A stretch of DNA of 64,000 nucleotides, from the NCBI GenBank assembly GCA_910573755.1, contig CAJTBO010000001.1, positions 62,001 to 126,000 of the forward strand, written 5' to 3'. The notes under the pieces are model-generated. The model made no database searches. It had not been told where the DNA came from and saw only the letters and a list, made by a program, of their open reading frames with translations. Position numbers and translations under genes: made by a program. This stretch comes from Lachnospiraceae bacterium. GTDB lineage: Bacteria; Bacillota; Clostridia; Lachnospirales; Lachnospiraceae. Positions 19,376 through 26,499 of the stretch are shown one piece after another (the stretch's first letter is position 1; the number at the start of each line of letters is the position of its first letter).

Positions 19376-20170
19376 TCAGTCCTCCGCACCGCCGGAAATC
19401 CCTTTCCGCATAATCCGGTAAGCCTCCCTCACCGGAACCTGCTGACACATCTTCCCTCTGTGCGCCAGAAGGAACCTGAGCGCCCAGATTCCCGCCATAT
19501 GCCCGTACAGAAAACGGTACAGCACGCCCCTGTCATAAAAAAATTTTTCGTGATACCCGGAAAACCAGGTGGAATCCTCCTCCTGCTCCCTTCCGATCGT
19601 CACCGGGGACGCATACACTTTGTACCCCTTATCCATAAACTGCTTTAAAAACAGGCTGTCCTCTCCGGCGCTGTATTTTGCGCCGCCGCCGAACAGCAGA
19701 GAGAAAGTCACGCCGGATTCAAACAGTTTTTCCCTCTTCACCGCAAAACTCACCGCTCCGTACCGGCCGCAGTTATACCAGCGCACCCTTTTCTTTTTCG
19801 TATTATAATAGGTCCTTCTCTCTTCCCCTACATCAATATTAAAAACGATCATATCCGCAGAAGGACACTCTGCAAAAGCCTGCAGAATCTTCTGCTCATA
19901 ATTCTCCTCATACACAATATCCTGATCCGAAAAAAGGCAGATATCCCCATCTGCACGCATCAGCGCGGTATTCCTGCTGAGGCCTACGCCCCGCTCCGCC
20001 ATATGAAAGATCCGGATTTTTCTGTTCCTATGGCAAAAAGACTCCGTATCATAATGATCACACTGGTTCACTATGACCGCGTCCGTCCCGATATGCATCT
20101 CCTCCACCAGCCCGCGTGGTTCCTTATCCACCGCAGAAACCAGCACTTCCACTGTCTTCACACCCGTCAT
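19376..20170 (-). CDS. Glycosyltransferase family 2
   Basis: 264 residues, ATG 20170 with AGGAG eight bases upstream. The fold is recognisable from TDAVIVNQCDHY, RIFHMAERGVGLSRNTAL and the metal site LFSDQDIVYEENYE (about residues 78-92); a second half-motif AGEDSLFLKQFMDKGYKV near 195 matches the acceptor-side ED of GT2 enzymes. The N-terminus lacks the common VPVYN sequence, so it belongs to a divergent subgroup often seen in capsule loci. A 127-base gap without visible genes separates it from the Wzz gene upstream. The role is inferred: one cytoplasmic sugar addition. Confidence 0.78.
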   Translation of the reverse strand: MTGVKTVEVLVSAVDKEPRGLVEEMHIGTDAVIVNQCDHYDTESFCHRNRKIRIFHMAERGVGLSRNTALMRADGDICLFSDQDIVYEENYEQKILQAFAECPSADMIVFNIDVGEERRTYYNTKKKRVRWYNCGRYGAVSFAVKREKLFESGVTFSLLFGGGAKYSAGEDSLFLKQFMDKGYKVYASPVTIGREQEEDSTWFSGYHEKFFYDRGVLYRFLYGHMAGIWALRFLLAHRGKMCQQVPVREAYRIMRKGISGGAED

Positions 20171-20297
20171 ACCCGTCTCTCCTGCCCTTTATCCGCATAC
20201 ACATTTGGCGGTTGCCACATTGGTCACATACTCCGTTGCTTAAAGCGGGGTTGTTGACTGACAATGCCGGGCGCCGCCCCCGCAGTCCCCAGACATC

Positions 20298-21596
20298 TCA
20301 GTTCTGTCCGCCTTTCATCAGACGTTTCCAGACAGACAGCACATGCTCCGGCATCTCATAGGCCCTGATCAGCGTCTCATCCGCCTCCCACAGCAGAGCC
20401 GCCGTCACCTCCAGATCACACTTCCTGCAGAAATCCAGCAGTTTTTCTATTCGCTTTCCGTTATGAACGCCTGCCTTCACGGCCAGCAGTAGTTTTCTGT
20501 TACCGCATGGTTTACATAACGTTTCTTCCGCACCTTTATCCGGCACCGTTTTCGGGTACTTCACGGCCGATGCTTCGGACTGTCTTTCTGCCTCTTTCCT
20601 TCCTGCGCCCGCGCCTTTCTCCTCTGCCCCGGCAGATACCTTCCGATAAATCCCGCCAAGCATCCGGTTCAGTCCGTCATCCTCCCCGGCGGATATTCCT
20701 CTCTCCGATAAAGCTTTCCGCACCTGCCCTAAATCCACTTTTTCATCTGCCGTCACAAGTACAGGTTTGCAGAAAGTCTCCCCCTCCGAAAACAGTTTCT
20801 CCGCGAGTACAGACAGTTCTCCGGAATGGATTGTCCCCAGCATCGGCACGCCGCAGCGCCTCTCAAAAGTTACCGGAACAGATATCCCCTCATCCAGCAC
20901 AAAGTAGATCAGCAGATAAAAAACCGTCACAAAAACAAATATCACCGCGCCGAGCATGCAGGCACGGAAGGTGCGCACATCCGCTGTCACCGGTGATGCC
21001 TCCGCAGGCTCCTGCAGAATACGCACTCCGGCTATCTCTTTCTGTTCTTCTCCGAAATCCGCCATCGCCCGAAGCAGCGCCTTCTCAATCCTCATCGTCA
21101 GCTCCGGATCATTTGTCGTGACCGTAGTTGTGACGATCCGCGTGTCGGAAAGCATCGTCGCATATAAATACCCCCGGAGCTCCCGCTTTGTGATACCCGC
21201 CGCTTTCTCCACATCCGATAAGGGACCGGACCATTCTCCCGCATCCTGTAAAGCCGCCTCCCGGGAATCATCTCCTTCCGCGGGCAGTCCCATTCCTGAC
21301 ATATATGTCAGTATTTTATCCGTAAACACATCGTCCGTGATGAGCTGCGTCCAGGTCGTCTGATTAAAGTAAGTGTATTCTTCCCCTGTCTCCTGCAGCG
21401 CATAATCGATATAAAAATCCGTCACCGCCTCATACTCTCTCGCCGGTCCGAAAGTCACCTTCACCAGAAAATACGGGCCGCCGACGCAGAGCGCCCCCAG
21501 AAGGGCCGCCGCCAATATCAGCGGACTTTTCCGCAAAAACCGCAGCACAAGCAGCCTGATATCCAAAGGTTCTTTTCCATAATTACATTCCCACAT
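20298..21596 (-). CDS. Wzz-type polysaccharide co-polymerase with degenerate BY-kinase-like tail
   Basis: 432 residues from ATG 21596; starts farther upstream would overlap the sugar transferase. Layout: first membrane helix about 26-45, an external helical domain with YFNQTTWTQLITDD and RIVTTTVTTNDPEL, a Pro-rich turn EPAEASP near 200, and a second helix about 212-233. This is the Wzz/CpsC plan. The remaining 200 cytoplasmic residues resemble a tyrosine-kinase domain only at their ends (PVLVTADEKVDLGQVRKAL; LLAVKAGVHNGKRIEKLL). No Walker A loop or Tyr cluster is visible, so kinase activity is unlikely. Role: control of chain length with the EpsG-type polymerase. The degenerate-kinase reading is inference. 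Confidence 0.75.
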   Translation of the reverse strand: MWECNYGKEPLDIRLLVLRFLRKSPLILAAALLGALCVGGPYFLVKVTFGPAREYEAVTDFYIDYALQETGEEYTYFNQTTWTQLITDDVFTDKILTYMSGMGLPAEGDDSREAALQDAGEWSGPLSDVEKAAGITKRELRGYLYATMLSDTRIVTTTVTTNDPELTMRIEKALLRAMADFGEEQKEIAGVRILQEPAEASPVTADVRTFRACMLGAVIFVFVTVFYLLIYFVLDEGISVPVTFERRCGVPMLGTIHSGELSVLAEKLFSEGETFCKPVLVTADEKVDLGQVRKALSERGISAGEDDGLNRMLGGIYRKVSAGAEEKGAGAGRKEAERQSEASAVKYPKTVPDKGAEETLCKPCGNRKLLLAVKAGVHNGKRIEKLLDFCRKCDLEVTAALLWEADETLIRAYEMPEHVLSVWKRLMKGGQN

Positions 21597-21660
21597 GCCA
21601 TTCCCCGTTTCCGCCCGCATTCCGCATAATTGCGTTTCGCACAACAGCTTTCTGCCAGAG

Positions 21661-23247
21661 TCATCCGGACTCCCCGGACACCGTCTCCTCTCCATCCCGC
21701 CATCTCTCTTCCGATCCTTTTGCCGCTTCCTCCTCCCGGGTTTCTTCCGCTTTCTGTGCCTCCATCTGCTGCCTCTCCAGAATCTCGGCTTCCCGCTTTG
21801 CCCTCTCCTGATACGCTTTTTCTATGCGCTCTCTGGCTTCCTGATCCAGCTTTTCACGCCTCTCGAGAAGTTCCGCGTTGGACTGCTTCATCGCCGTGAT
21901 CTGCGTGGACTCTATTCCCTCCGTGCTGTCCGGCATCAGCAGGATCTTTAACGTCAGAAACATCAGCTTGATATCCATCCAGACAGAATAATTCTCGATA
22001 TAATACAGATCCAGCTTCAGCTTATCATAGGGAGTCGTGTTATATTTCCCGTAAACCTGCGCATACCCTGCAAGCCCCGCCTTCACCCGCATGCGGAACT
22101 TGAACTCCGGCATGATCTCCATATACTGGGCAATGATCTCCGGCCTCTCAGGCCTCGGACCTATGAAAGACATCTGTCCGGCCAGAATATTAAAAAGCTG
22201 CGGCAGCTCGTCCAGCCTGCATACGCGGATAAATTTTCCGATCGGCGTGATCCTCGCATCATTTTTGGCCGCCAGCCTTGCCTTTCCGTCCTTTTCCGCA
22301 TCCACGCTCATACTGCGGAACTTCATGATCTTAAACTCTTTTCCGCCGATCGTACAGCGCACCTGTTTATACAGGATCGGACCGCCGTCGTAAAGCTTTA
22401 CCGCCAGCGCCGTGAGCAGCATCAGCGGGGAAGTCACCACAATAAGGATCAGGGAACACACAATATCGATCAGGCGTTTGATAAACCGCTGGTCGATCGT
22501 CATTTTATATTCTCTCGTAAACAGGATCGGCGTATCAAAAAGGCTGAGCTGTTCGGCTCCCTTTAATATAACATCTGTTATTTTCGGCATGATATAAACC
22601 CGGATGGAATGTCCGTAACAGAATTTCAGGATCTTATTCCGCACATCCACGGGAATATCCCATATCACGATCGCATCGTAGGGTTCCAGAACCTCCATAA
22701 AAATATCGTCATACCCCACCCTGTAGCTGATGCATTTACAGATATCATACTTATCTTTCCTCGTGCCGAATTTTGCCACAATATCATCGTAGGGCCTGTC
22801 CCCGTGGATCAGCAGCATCTGCCTCGGCGAAAAAATATGCTGATAAATAAATGTGGCAATATTGATCCACAGCACGACCCATGCGATCTGCAGCGCCACC
22901 ATGTACAGATAGATCTGCGCCGGGTAGAGCGCCGTGATCATGATGGATATCTGGCCGTAGGTTACTACGTCCGCCAGCAATGTGGCAAACACCTGGGAGA
23001 AGATCACCTCTCCGTTTTTCAGGTATCCGATCCGCATTCCCCCGTACATGCTGGAAAAAAAGAAAATAAGGATCAGATAAATTGCAATAAACAGCGCTTC
23101 ACCTTTCTCAAAAAAGCGCAGATTCAGCTTGATCGGTTCAAAATAGAAATCATATAAAAACCGGATATATATTACCGCTTCCCCCAGCAGACACACCCCC
23201 GAAAGGGAAAGCCTCACAATTCTCTTAAACGACTCTTTTTCCTGCAT
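21661..23247 (-). CDS. Polyprenyl-phosphate sugar-1-phosphate transferase (WbaP/WcaJ family)
   Basis: 528 residues, ATG 23247 with AAAGGA upstream. Four N-terminal membrane helices (to about 140) and a nucleotide-binding-like middle domain (about 143-240) precede the catalytic bacterial sugar transferase domain at about 255-450. Diagnostic segments are KRLIDIVCSLILIVVTSPL, KQVRCTIGGKEFKIMKFRSM, RVCRLDELPQLFNILAGQMS and FIGPRPERP. Known: this family moves a sugar-1-phosphate (commonly Glc or Gal) onto undecaprenyl phosphate, the first committed step of repeat-unit synthesis. A C-terminal tail of about 75 residues, rich in Glu/Arg/Lys and predicted coiled-coil, is not part of the normal family. 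It is the second gene of the operon, upstream of Wzz. Confidence 0.92.
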   Translation of the reverse strand: MQEKESFKRIVRLSLSGVCLLGEAVIYIRFLYDFYFEPIKLNLRFFEKGEALFIAIYLILIFFFSSMYGGMRIGYLKNGEVIFSQVFATLLADVVTYGQISIMITALYPAQIYLYMVALQIAWVVLWINIATFIYQHIFSPRQMLLIHGDRPYDDIVAKFGTRKDKYDICKCISYRVGYDDIFMEVLEPYDAIVIWDIPVDVRNKILKFCYGHSIRVYIMPKITDVILKGAEQLSLFDTPILFTREYKMTIDQRFIKRLIDIVCSLILIVVTSPLMLLTALAVKLYDGGPILYKQVRCTIGGKEFKIMKFRSMSVDAEKDGKARLAAKNDARITPIGKFIRVCRLDELPQLFNILAGQMSFIGPRPERPEIIAQYMEIMPEFKFRMRVKAGLAGYAQVYGKYNTTPYDKLKLDLYYIENYSVWMDIKLMFLTLKILLMPDSTEGIESTQITAMKQSNAELLERREKLDQEARERIEKAYQERAKREAEILERQQMEAQKAEETREEEAAKGSEERWRDGEETVSGESG

Positions 23248-23329
23248 CACATGTTCCTTTACTTACTTTTTACTTTCCCCGAAAAACCGGTGTCACAGAT
23301 AAGATGCCCGTTTTCCCGGAAAAGTTTTC

Positions 23330-24127
23330 CTACAGCCTCCGTCTTACCGCCCGATACGCCCAGGGCACGAAGTGGCAGGCGCTGGCAAAAACAGAAAGCC
23401 CCGCCGCCTGTCTGTACAGATTCCAGATACGCCTCAATGCTTCGATCTTATTGGAGGACAGCGACTTTCCCGCTCTTCTGTATATAACCAGATTCTCATC
23501 CAGCCCATAGGCCGTCACACCGGTTTTCAGTATTTTCCACCAGCTTGCGGTATCCTCACTCCTGATACAGGGCATCTCCATCAGACTTTTATCTATCTTT
23601 TCCGTATCCATCATAACGGTGGATGTAAAAATCGTCGTATTGGAAAGTGCCTGTTTATAATGCAGCGTCTCCGGCACATGCACCACTTTCCCGGTTCCCT
23701 CCGCCTTCTCATCCCCGAACTCATACCCAGTAAAGACAAACCCCGCCTGTTTTTCCCGCAAAAAGACCAGTTCTCTCTCCAGTTTATCCGCCCGCCAGCG
23801 ATCGTCCGCATCCAGATAGGCAATATATCTCCCGCCCGCCAGCGAAAGCCCCAGATTGCGCGCCCTTGCCGCCCCGAACTTCTTCTCCTCCGGTGATCCG
23901 ATTTCCCTTTTTACAAGCTGTATCCTCTCATCCCGAAGTTCTTCCAGATAAGCGGCCATCCTATCCATAGTATGGTCTGCAGAACCGTCCTCAATCAATA
24001 ATAACTCCCAATTTTTATAAGTCTGCCCCCGCACGCAGTCAATCGTATCCTTTATAAAACTTTCCGCATTGTGAACCGGTACAATAATGCTCACCAGCTC
24101 ACCGCTCTCCCTGAAAGAAGCGGCCAT
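23330..24127 (-). CDS. Glycosyltransferase family 2, first gene of the polysaccharide operon
   Basis: 265 residues from ATG 24127 (AGGAG ten bases upstream). Standard GT2 elements: VSIIVPVHNAESFIKDTID, LLIEDGSADHTMDRM near residue 42, ARARNLGLSLAGGRYIAYLD and ADDRWRADKLE near residue 100, then RSEDTASWWKILKTG in the acceptor region. This arrangement is typical of TuaG-like teichuronic/capsule GT2 proteins. It follows the putative promoter at 24191-24219 and precedes the initiating sugar transferase by 82 bases. Which sugar it moves is not evident. Confidence 0.87.
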   Translation of the reverse strand: MAASFRESGELVSIIVPVHNAESFIKDTIDCVRGQTYKNWELLLIEDGSADHTMDRMAAYLEELRDERIQLVKREIGSPEEKKFGAARARNLGLSLAGGRYIAYLDADDRWRADKLERELVFLREKQAGFVFTGYEFGDEKAEGTGKVVHVPETLHYKQALSNTTIFTSTVMMDTEKIDKSLMEMPCIRSEDTASWWKILKTGVTAYGLDENLVIYRRAGKSLSSNKIEALRRIWNLYRQAAGLSVFASACHFVPWAYRAVRRRL

Positions 24128-24190
24128 AATAATATAACTCCTGTTCCTTTTAAACTGTCTTTCTGAAATTACCCGCAAAAAACCACTATT

Positions 24191-24219
24191 ATCTTACCAC
24201 AGAACTTCCCGTCCGTCAC
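24191..24219 (-). promoter_or_regulatory. Putative promoter of the long minus-strand polysaccharide operon
   Basis: On the minus strand GTGACG (24214-24219) and TAAGAT (24191-24196) are separated by 17 bases, each matching four of six consensus bases. RNA would start near 24184 and read the 24127 GT2 gene and possibly everything down to 592, since gaps are short. Strength is judged modest. Confidence 0.4.
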
Positions 24220-24291
24220 CTTTTATTCCAAATTATTCCCATTTTCATTTTCCTCACCAATATCAGCCCGGAAAAACAAAAATGCGATAAC

Positions 24292-24321
24292 TTACACTTT
24301 TCAAATCGCGACAAATATTAT
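24292..24321 (+). promoter_or_regulatory. Putative promoter of the Spo0A-like gene
   Basis: TTACAC (24292-24297) and TATTAT (24316-24321) are separated by 18 bases. The spacer contains, on the other strand, TTTGTCGCGA (24306-24315), eight of ten bases identical to a TTTGTCGAAA Spo0A box, so self-recognition is possible but unproven. Confidence 0.45.
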
Positions 24322-24335
24322 ATTATATTGCTAGC

Positions 24336-24359
24336 AGAAAACATTTTCTTACAGAAAAT
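24336..24359. promoter_or_regulatory. Palindromic operator candidate plus extra half-site
   Basis: AGAAAACATTTTCT (24336-24349) is a near-perfect palindrome, and a further AGAAAAT half-site follows at 24353-24359, three bases later. It lies just downstream of the putative transcription start of the Spo0A-like gene and 55 bases before its ATG, a typical place for a repressor site. Confidence 0.4.
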
Positions 24360-24404
24360 GCGCAACATATTAACCACATGCCATAATTTGAAAGGGGAAT
24401 TTGA

Positions 24405-24785
24405 ATGATGGATATCGCAAACATGAACGAGGTTGATCTGGAACGCTACGTTACCAGAATCATGCTGGATATGGGTATTCCGGCACACCTGAAAGGGTAT
24501 CACTACTTACGGGAGGCAATCATCCTCTCCGGAAAGGATATGGAAGCTGTCAGCAGCGTCACAAAGCTTTTATATCCGACAGTTGCCAAAAGATTTAAAA
24601 CCACTGACCAGAAAGTGGAAAGAGCCATCCGAAACGCTATAGAAGTATCCTGGACAAGGGGAAATGTCGATACTTTCGAAGAACTTTTCGGCTATTCCGT
24701 CGGAACCGGCAAAGGCCGCCCGACCAACAGTGAATATATTGCAAGGATTGCTGATAAAATAAGACTGGATCTGAGAGATCTGTAA
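24405..24785 (+). CDS. Free-standing Spo0A C-terminal DNA-binding domain protein
   Basis: 126 residues, ATG 24405 (AAAGGGG seven bases upstream; ATG at 24408 also possible). Almost the whole protein is the Spo0A effector domain: LDMGIPAHLKGYHYLREAII, SSVTKLLYPTVAKRFKTT, KVERAIRNAIEVSWTRGN, LFGYSVGTGKGRPTNSEYI and ADKIRLDL. The recognition helix region (KVERAIRNAIE) matches Spo0A closely. There is no receiver domain and no phosphorylatable Asp, so it cannot be controlled by the phosphorelay. Known: isolated effector domains of Spo0A bind DNA constitutively. Inferred: a transcription factor competing at, or specialised for, 0A-type boxes. Targets may be the adjacent CotH gene or the divergent polysaccharide operon. 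Confidence 0.92.
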   Translation: MMDIANMNEVDLERYVTRIMLDMGIPAHLKGYHYLREAIILSGKDMEAVSSVTKLLYPTVAKRFKTTDQKVERAIRNAIEVSWTRGNVDTFEELFGYSVGTGKGRPTNSEYIARIADKIRLDLRDL

Positions 24786-24809
24786 ATGTCAAAAACATAA
24801 ACAAAAGAT

Positions 24810-24841
24810 GCGCTGTGCCGCATATTTAAGCGGCGCAGCGC
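24810..24841 (+). promoter_or_regulatory. Strong RNA hairpin between the Spo0A-like and CotH-like genes
   Basis: GCGCTGTGCCGC (24810-24821) pairs with GCGGCGCAGCGC (24830-24841) over 12 pairs with one G-U and an eight-base loop. No T-run follows, so full termination is unlikely. The next base begins the CotH ribosome site AGGAG (24842-24846), so folding could uncouple or modulate CotH translation, or protect the 3' end of the upstream message. Confidence 0.6.
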
Positions 24842-24851
24842 AGGAGTTTCT

Positions 24852-26498
24852 ATGTCTGATACTGCTAAACTGCTATCAAAATACCTTTTTCTTCCTCTGA
24901 CGACCATTTTTCTGATCGTCCTGTTTTATTTCCATTATACGGAATCAAAAAGAATCTTATCCGTTGATATCCTTTCCTCGCAGGATGCCGAAGAGGTATT
25001 TATTTCCGCGCCGCCGACAGCCGATCTGCTTTCGTCACGCGGTATCACTCTGCTCTATAACGGTTATCCGCTCCCTTACGATACGGAATCCGGTACCTAC
25101 TATCTCTCCCAGAATATGAATCATGGCGACTGGCAGGGCGCCCTCTCCTTAAGCTGCACAGGCGGAGAACTGTATTTTCTGGAAGATGCGCTCCTCTTTG
25201 ATAAATCCGCAGCGATCAGTTCCGGCCATGCTTTCTCTCTGTGCGCGCGAATCGGAAATTCCTCACAGCTTCTCTCCCTGGTCATCACAGGGCTCCCCCT
25301 GATCAGTATGACTTCCGCCGGCTCCGAAACCCCTGTCTATGACCCCGATCTGGAACCCGACAAATATTATTATGATTCCCAGACCAGGTATTACGGCGCC
25401 ATTGTTATCTTCAACGCCAATCCGAAATCAGGAAAATGTCAGACTGTCTTCAGCCCTGTCACTTTCCACGAGCGCGGCGCAAGTTCCACCAAATACGGCA
25501 GAAAGAAAAACTACGCCATTAAACTGCTGGAGGAGGACGGCACCAAAAACGAGCAGTATCTCTTTGATATCGGCACAAACGCCAAATGGAAGCTGATCAC
25601 CATGTTCAACGACTCAAGCAAGATCCGGGATATGACATCCCTCACTCTCTGGAACGAGATCGCGGCAGCTTCCGAAGCCGACTTTATGGAATACAGTGCC
25701 GAAATGTCCTACTGCGAAGTTTTTCTTGACGGCAGGTACAACGGTTTATGCGGCGTTCTCTCCCCGATAGACGAGGACACGCTGCATTTAAAAGACGGAG
25801 ACTCCCTCTATAAACTGGTGGAATTCGGAAATCCCTCCCCTGAGGGTTTCCAATATTCATTAGATAATAATTTCACCATCGCACACCCCGTGCGGCTGCG
25901 CTATCCCGAAGATCCGGAAAAAATTCTTTCCGGCTGGATGCCCATGCAGGAATATCTGACTTATGCCTACTGGACCCCAAACGCCTACGCCTATGCCAGC
26001 CTGCTGGATCTGCGGAATATCGCCGACTTTTATATCTTCACGCAGGCGACGGCGGCGGCCGACAACCGCTCCAAAAATACCTACATGGTTTCGCGCAGGC
26101 AGCCTGACGGCAGATACATCACCTATATCCTGCCCTGGGATCTAAACTATACATTCGGCGAGATCTGGGCGCAGGAACCTGAAAAACTCTATGTGGAATT
26201 CGATGAAGATCCAACCGTCATCTATGTGGAACCCTGTATCAGACAGCTTTTCGACGAAAACATCTACGGTGCAAACAATCTTTTAAAGCAGCGGTATCTG
26301 GCATACCGCGCAGATATTTTATCAGAAGACCATATCATAGCCGTCATGGAGGAAAACATGAACCTTCTGATACGAAGCGGCGCCCTCGCCAGAGACACCG
26401 CCATCTGCCCCGACAGCAGGAATTCCGCCGATTTAACCGCAACAAAGCAGTTTGTCCGGGAACGCATGGCTTTTCTGGATGAATATTTTCTGAACTGA
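24852..26498 (+). CDS. CotH-family protein kinase-like protein, membrane-anchored
   Basis: 548 residues, ATG 24852 five bases after AGGAG. An N-terminal membrane helix (about 11-28) suggests that the rest is external. An N-terminal beta-rich region is followed by the CotH kinase region: the SPVTFHERGASSTKYGRKKN motif near 205, NAKWKLITMFNDSSKIRDM, CEVFLDGRYNGLCGVLSPID, and the acidic PWDLNYTFGEIW near residue 428. Known: CotH proteins are atypical kinases that phosphorylate coat proteins in spore formers; other members are secreted. Here it follows a Spo0A-type regulator, so a sporulation or envelope role is inferred. Whether the PWDLN variant keeps activity is not known. Its stop is one base away from the stop of the convergent gene. 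Confidence 0.85.
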   Translation: MSDTAKLLSKYLFLPLTTIFLIVLFYFHYTESKRILSVDILSSQDAEEVFISAPPTADLLSSRGITLLYNGYPLPYDTESGTYYLSQNMNHGDWQGALSLSCTGGELYFLEDALLFDKSAAISSGHAFSLCARIGNSSQLLSLVITGLPLISMTSAGSETPVYDPDLEPDKYYYDSQTRYYGAIVIFNANPKSGKCQTVFSPVTFHERGASSTKYGRKKNYAIKLLEEDGTKNEQYLFDIGTNAKWKLITMFNDSSKIRDMTSLTLWNEIAAASEADFMEYSAEMSYCEVFLDGRYNGLCGVLSPIDEDTLHLKDGDSLYKLVEFGNPSPEGFQYSLDNNFTIAHPVRLRYPEDPEKILSGWMPMQEYLTYAYWTPNAYAYASLLDLRNIADFYIFTQATAAADNRSKNTYMVSRRQPDGRYITYILPWDLNYTFGEIWAQEPEKLYVEFDEDPTVIYVEPCIRQLFDENIYGANNLLKQRYLAYRADILSEDHIIAVMEENMNLLIRSGALARDTAICPDSRNSADLTATKQFVRERMAFLDEYFLN

Positions 26499-26499
26499 T

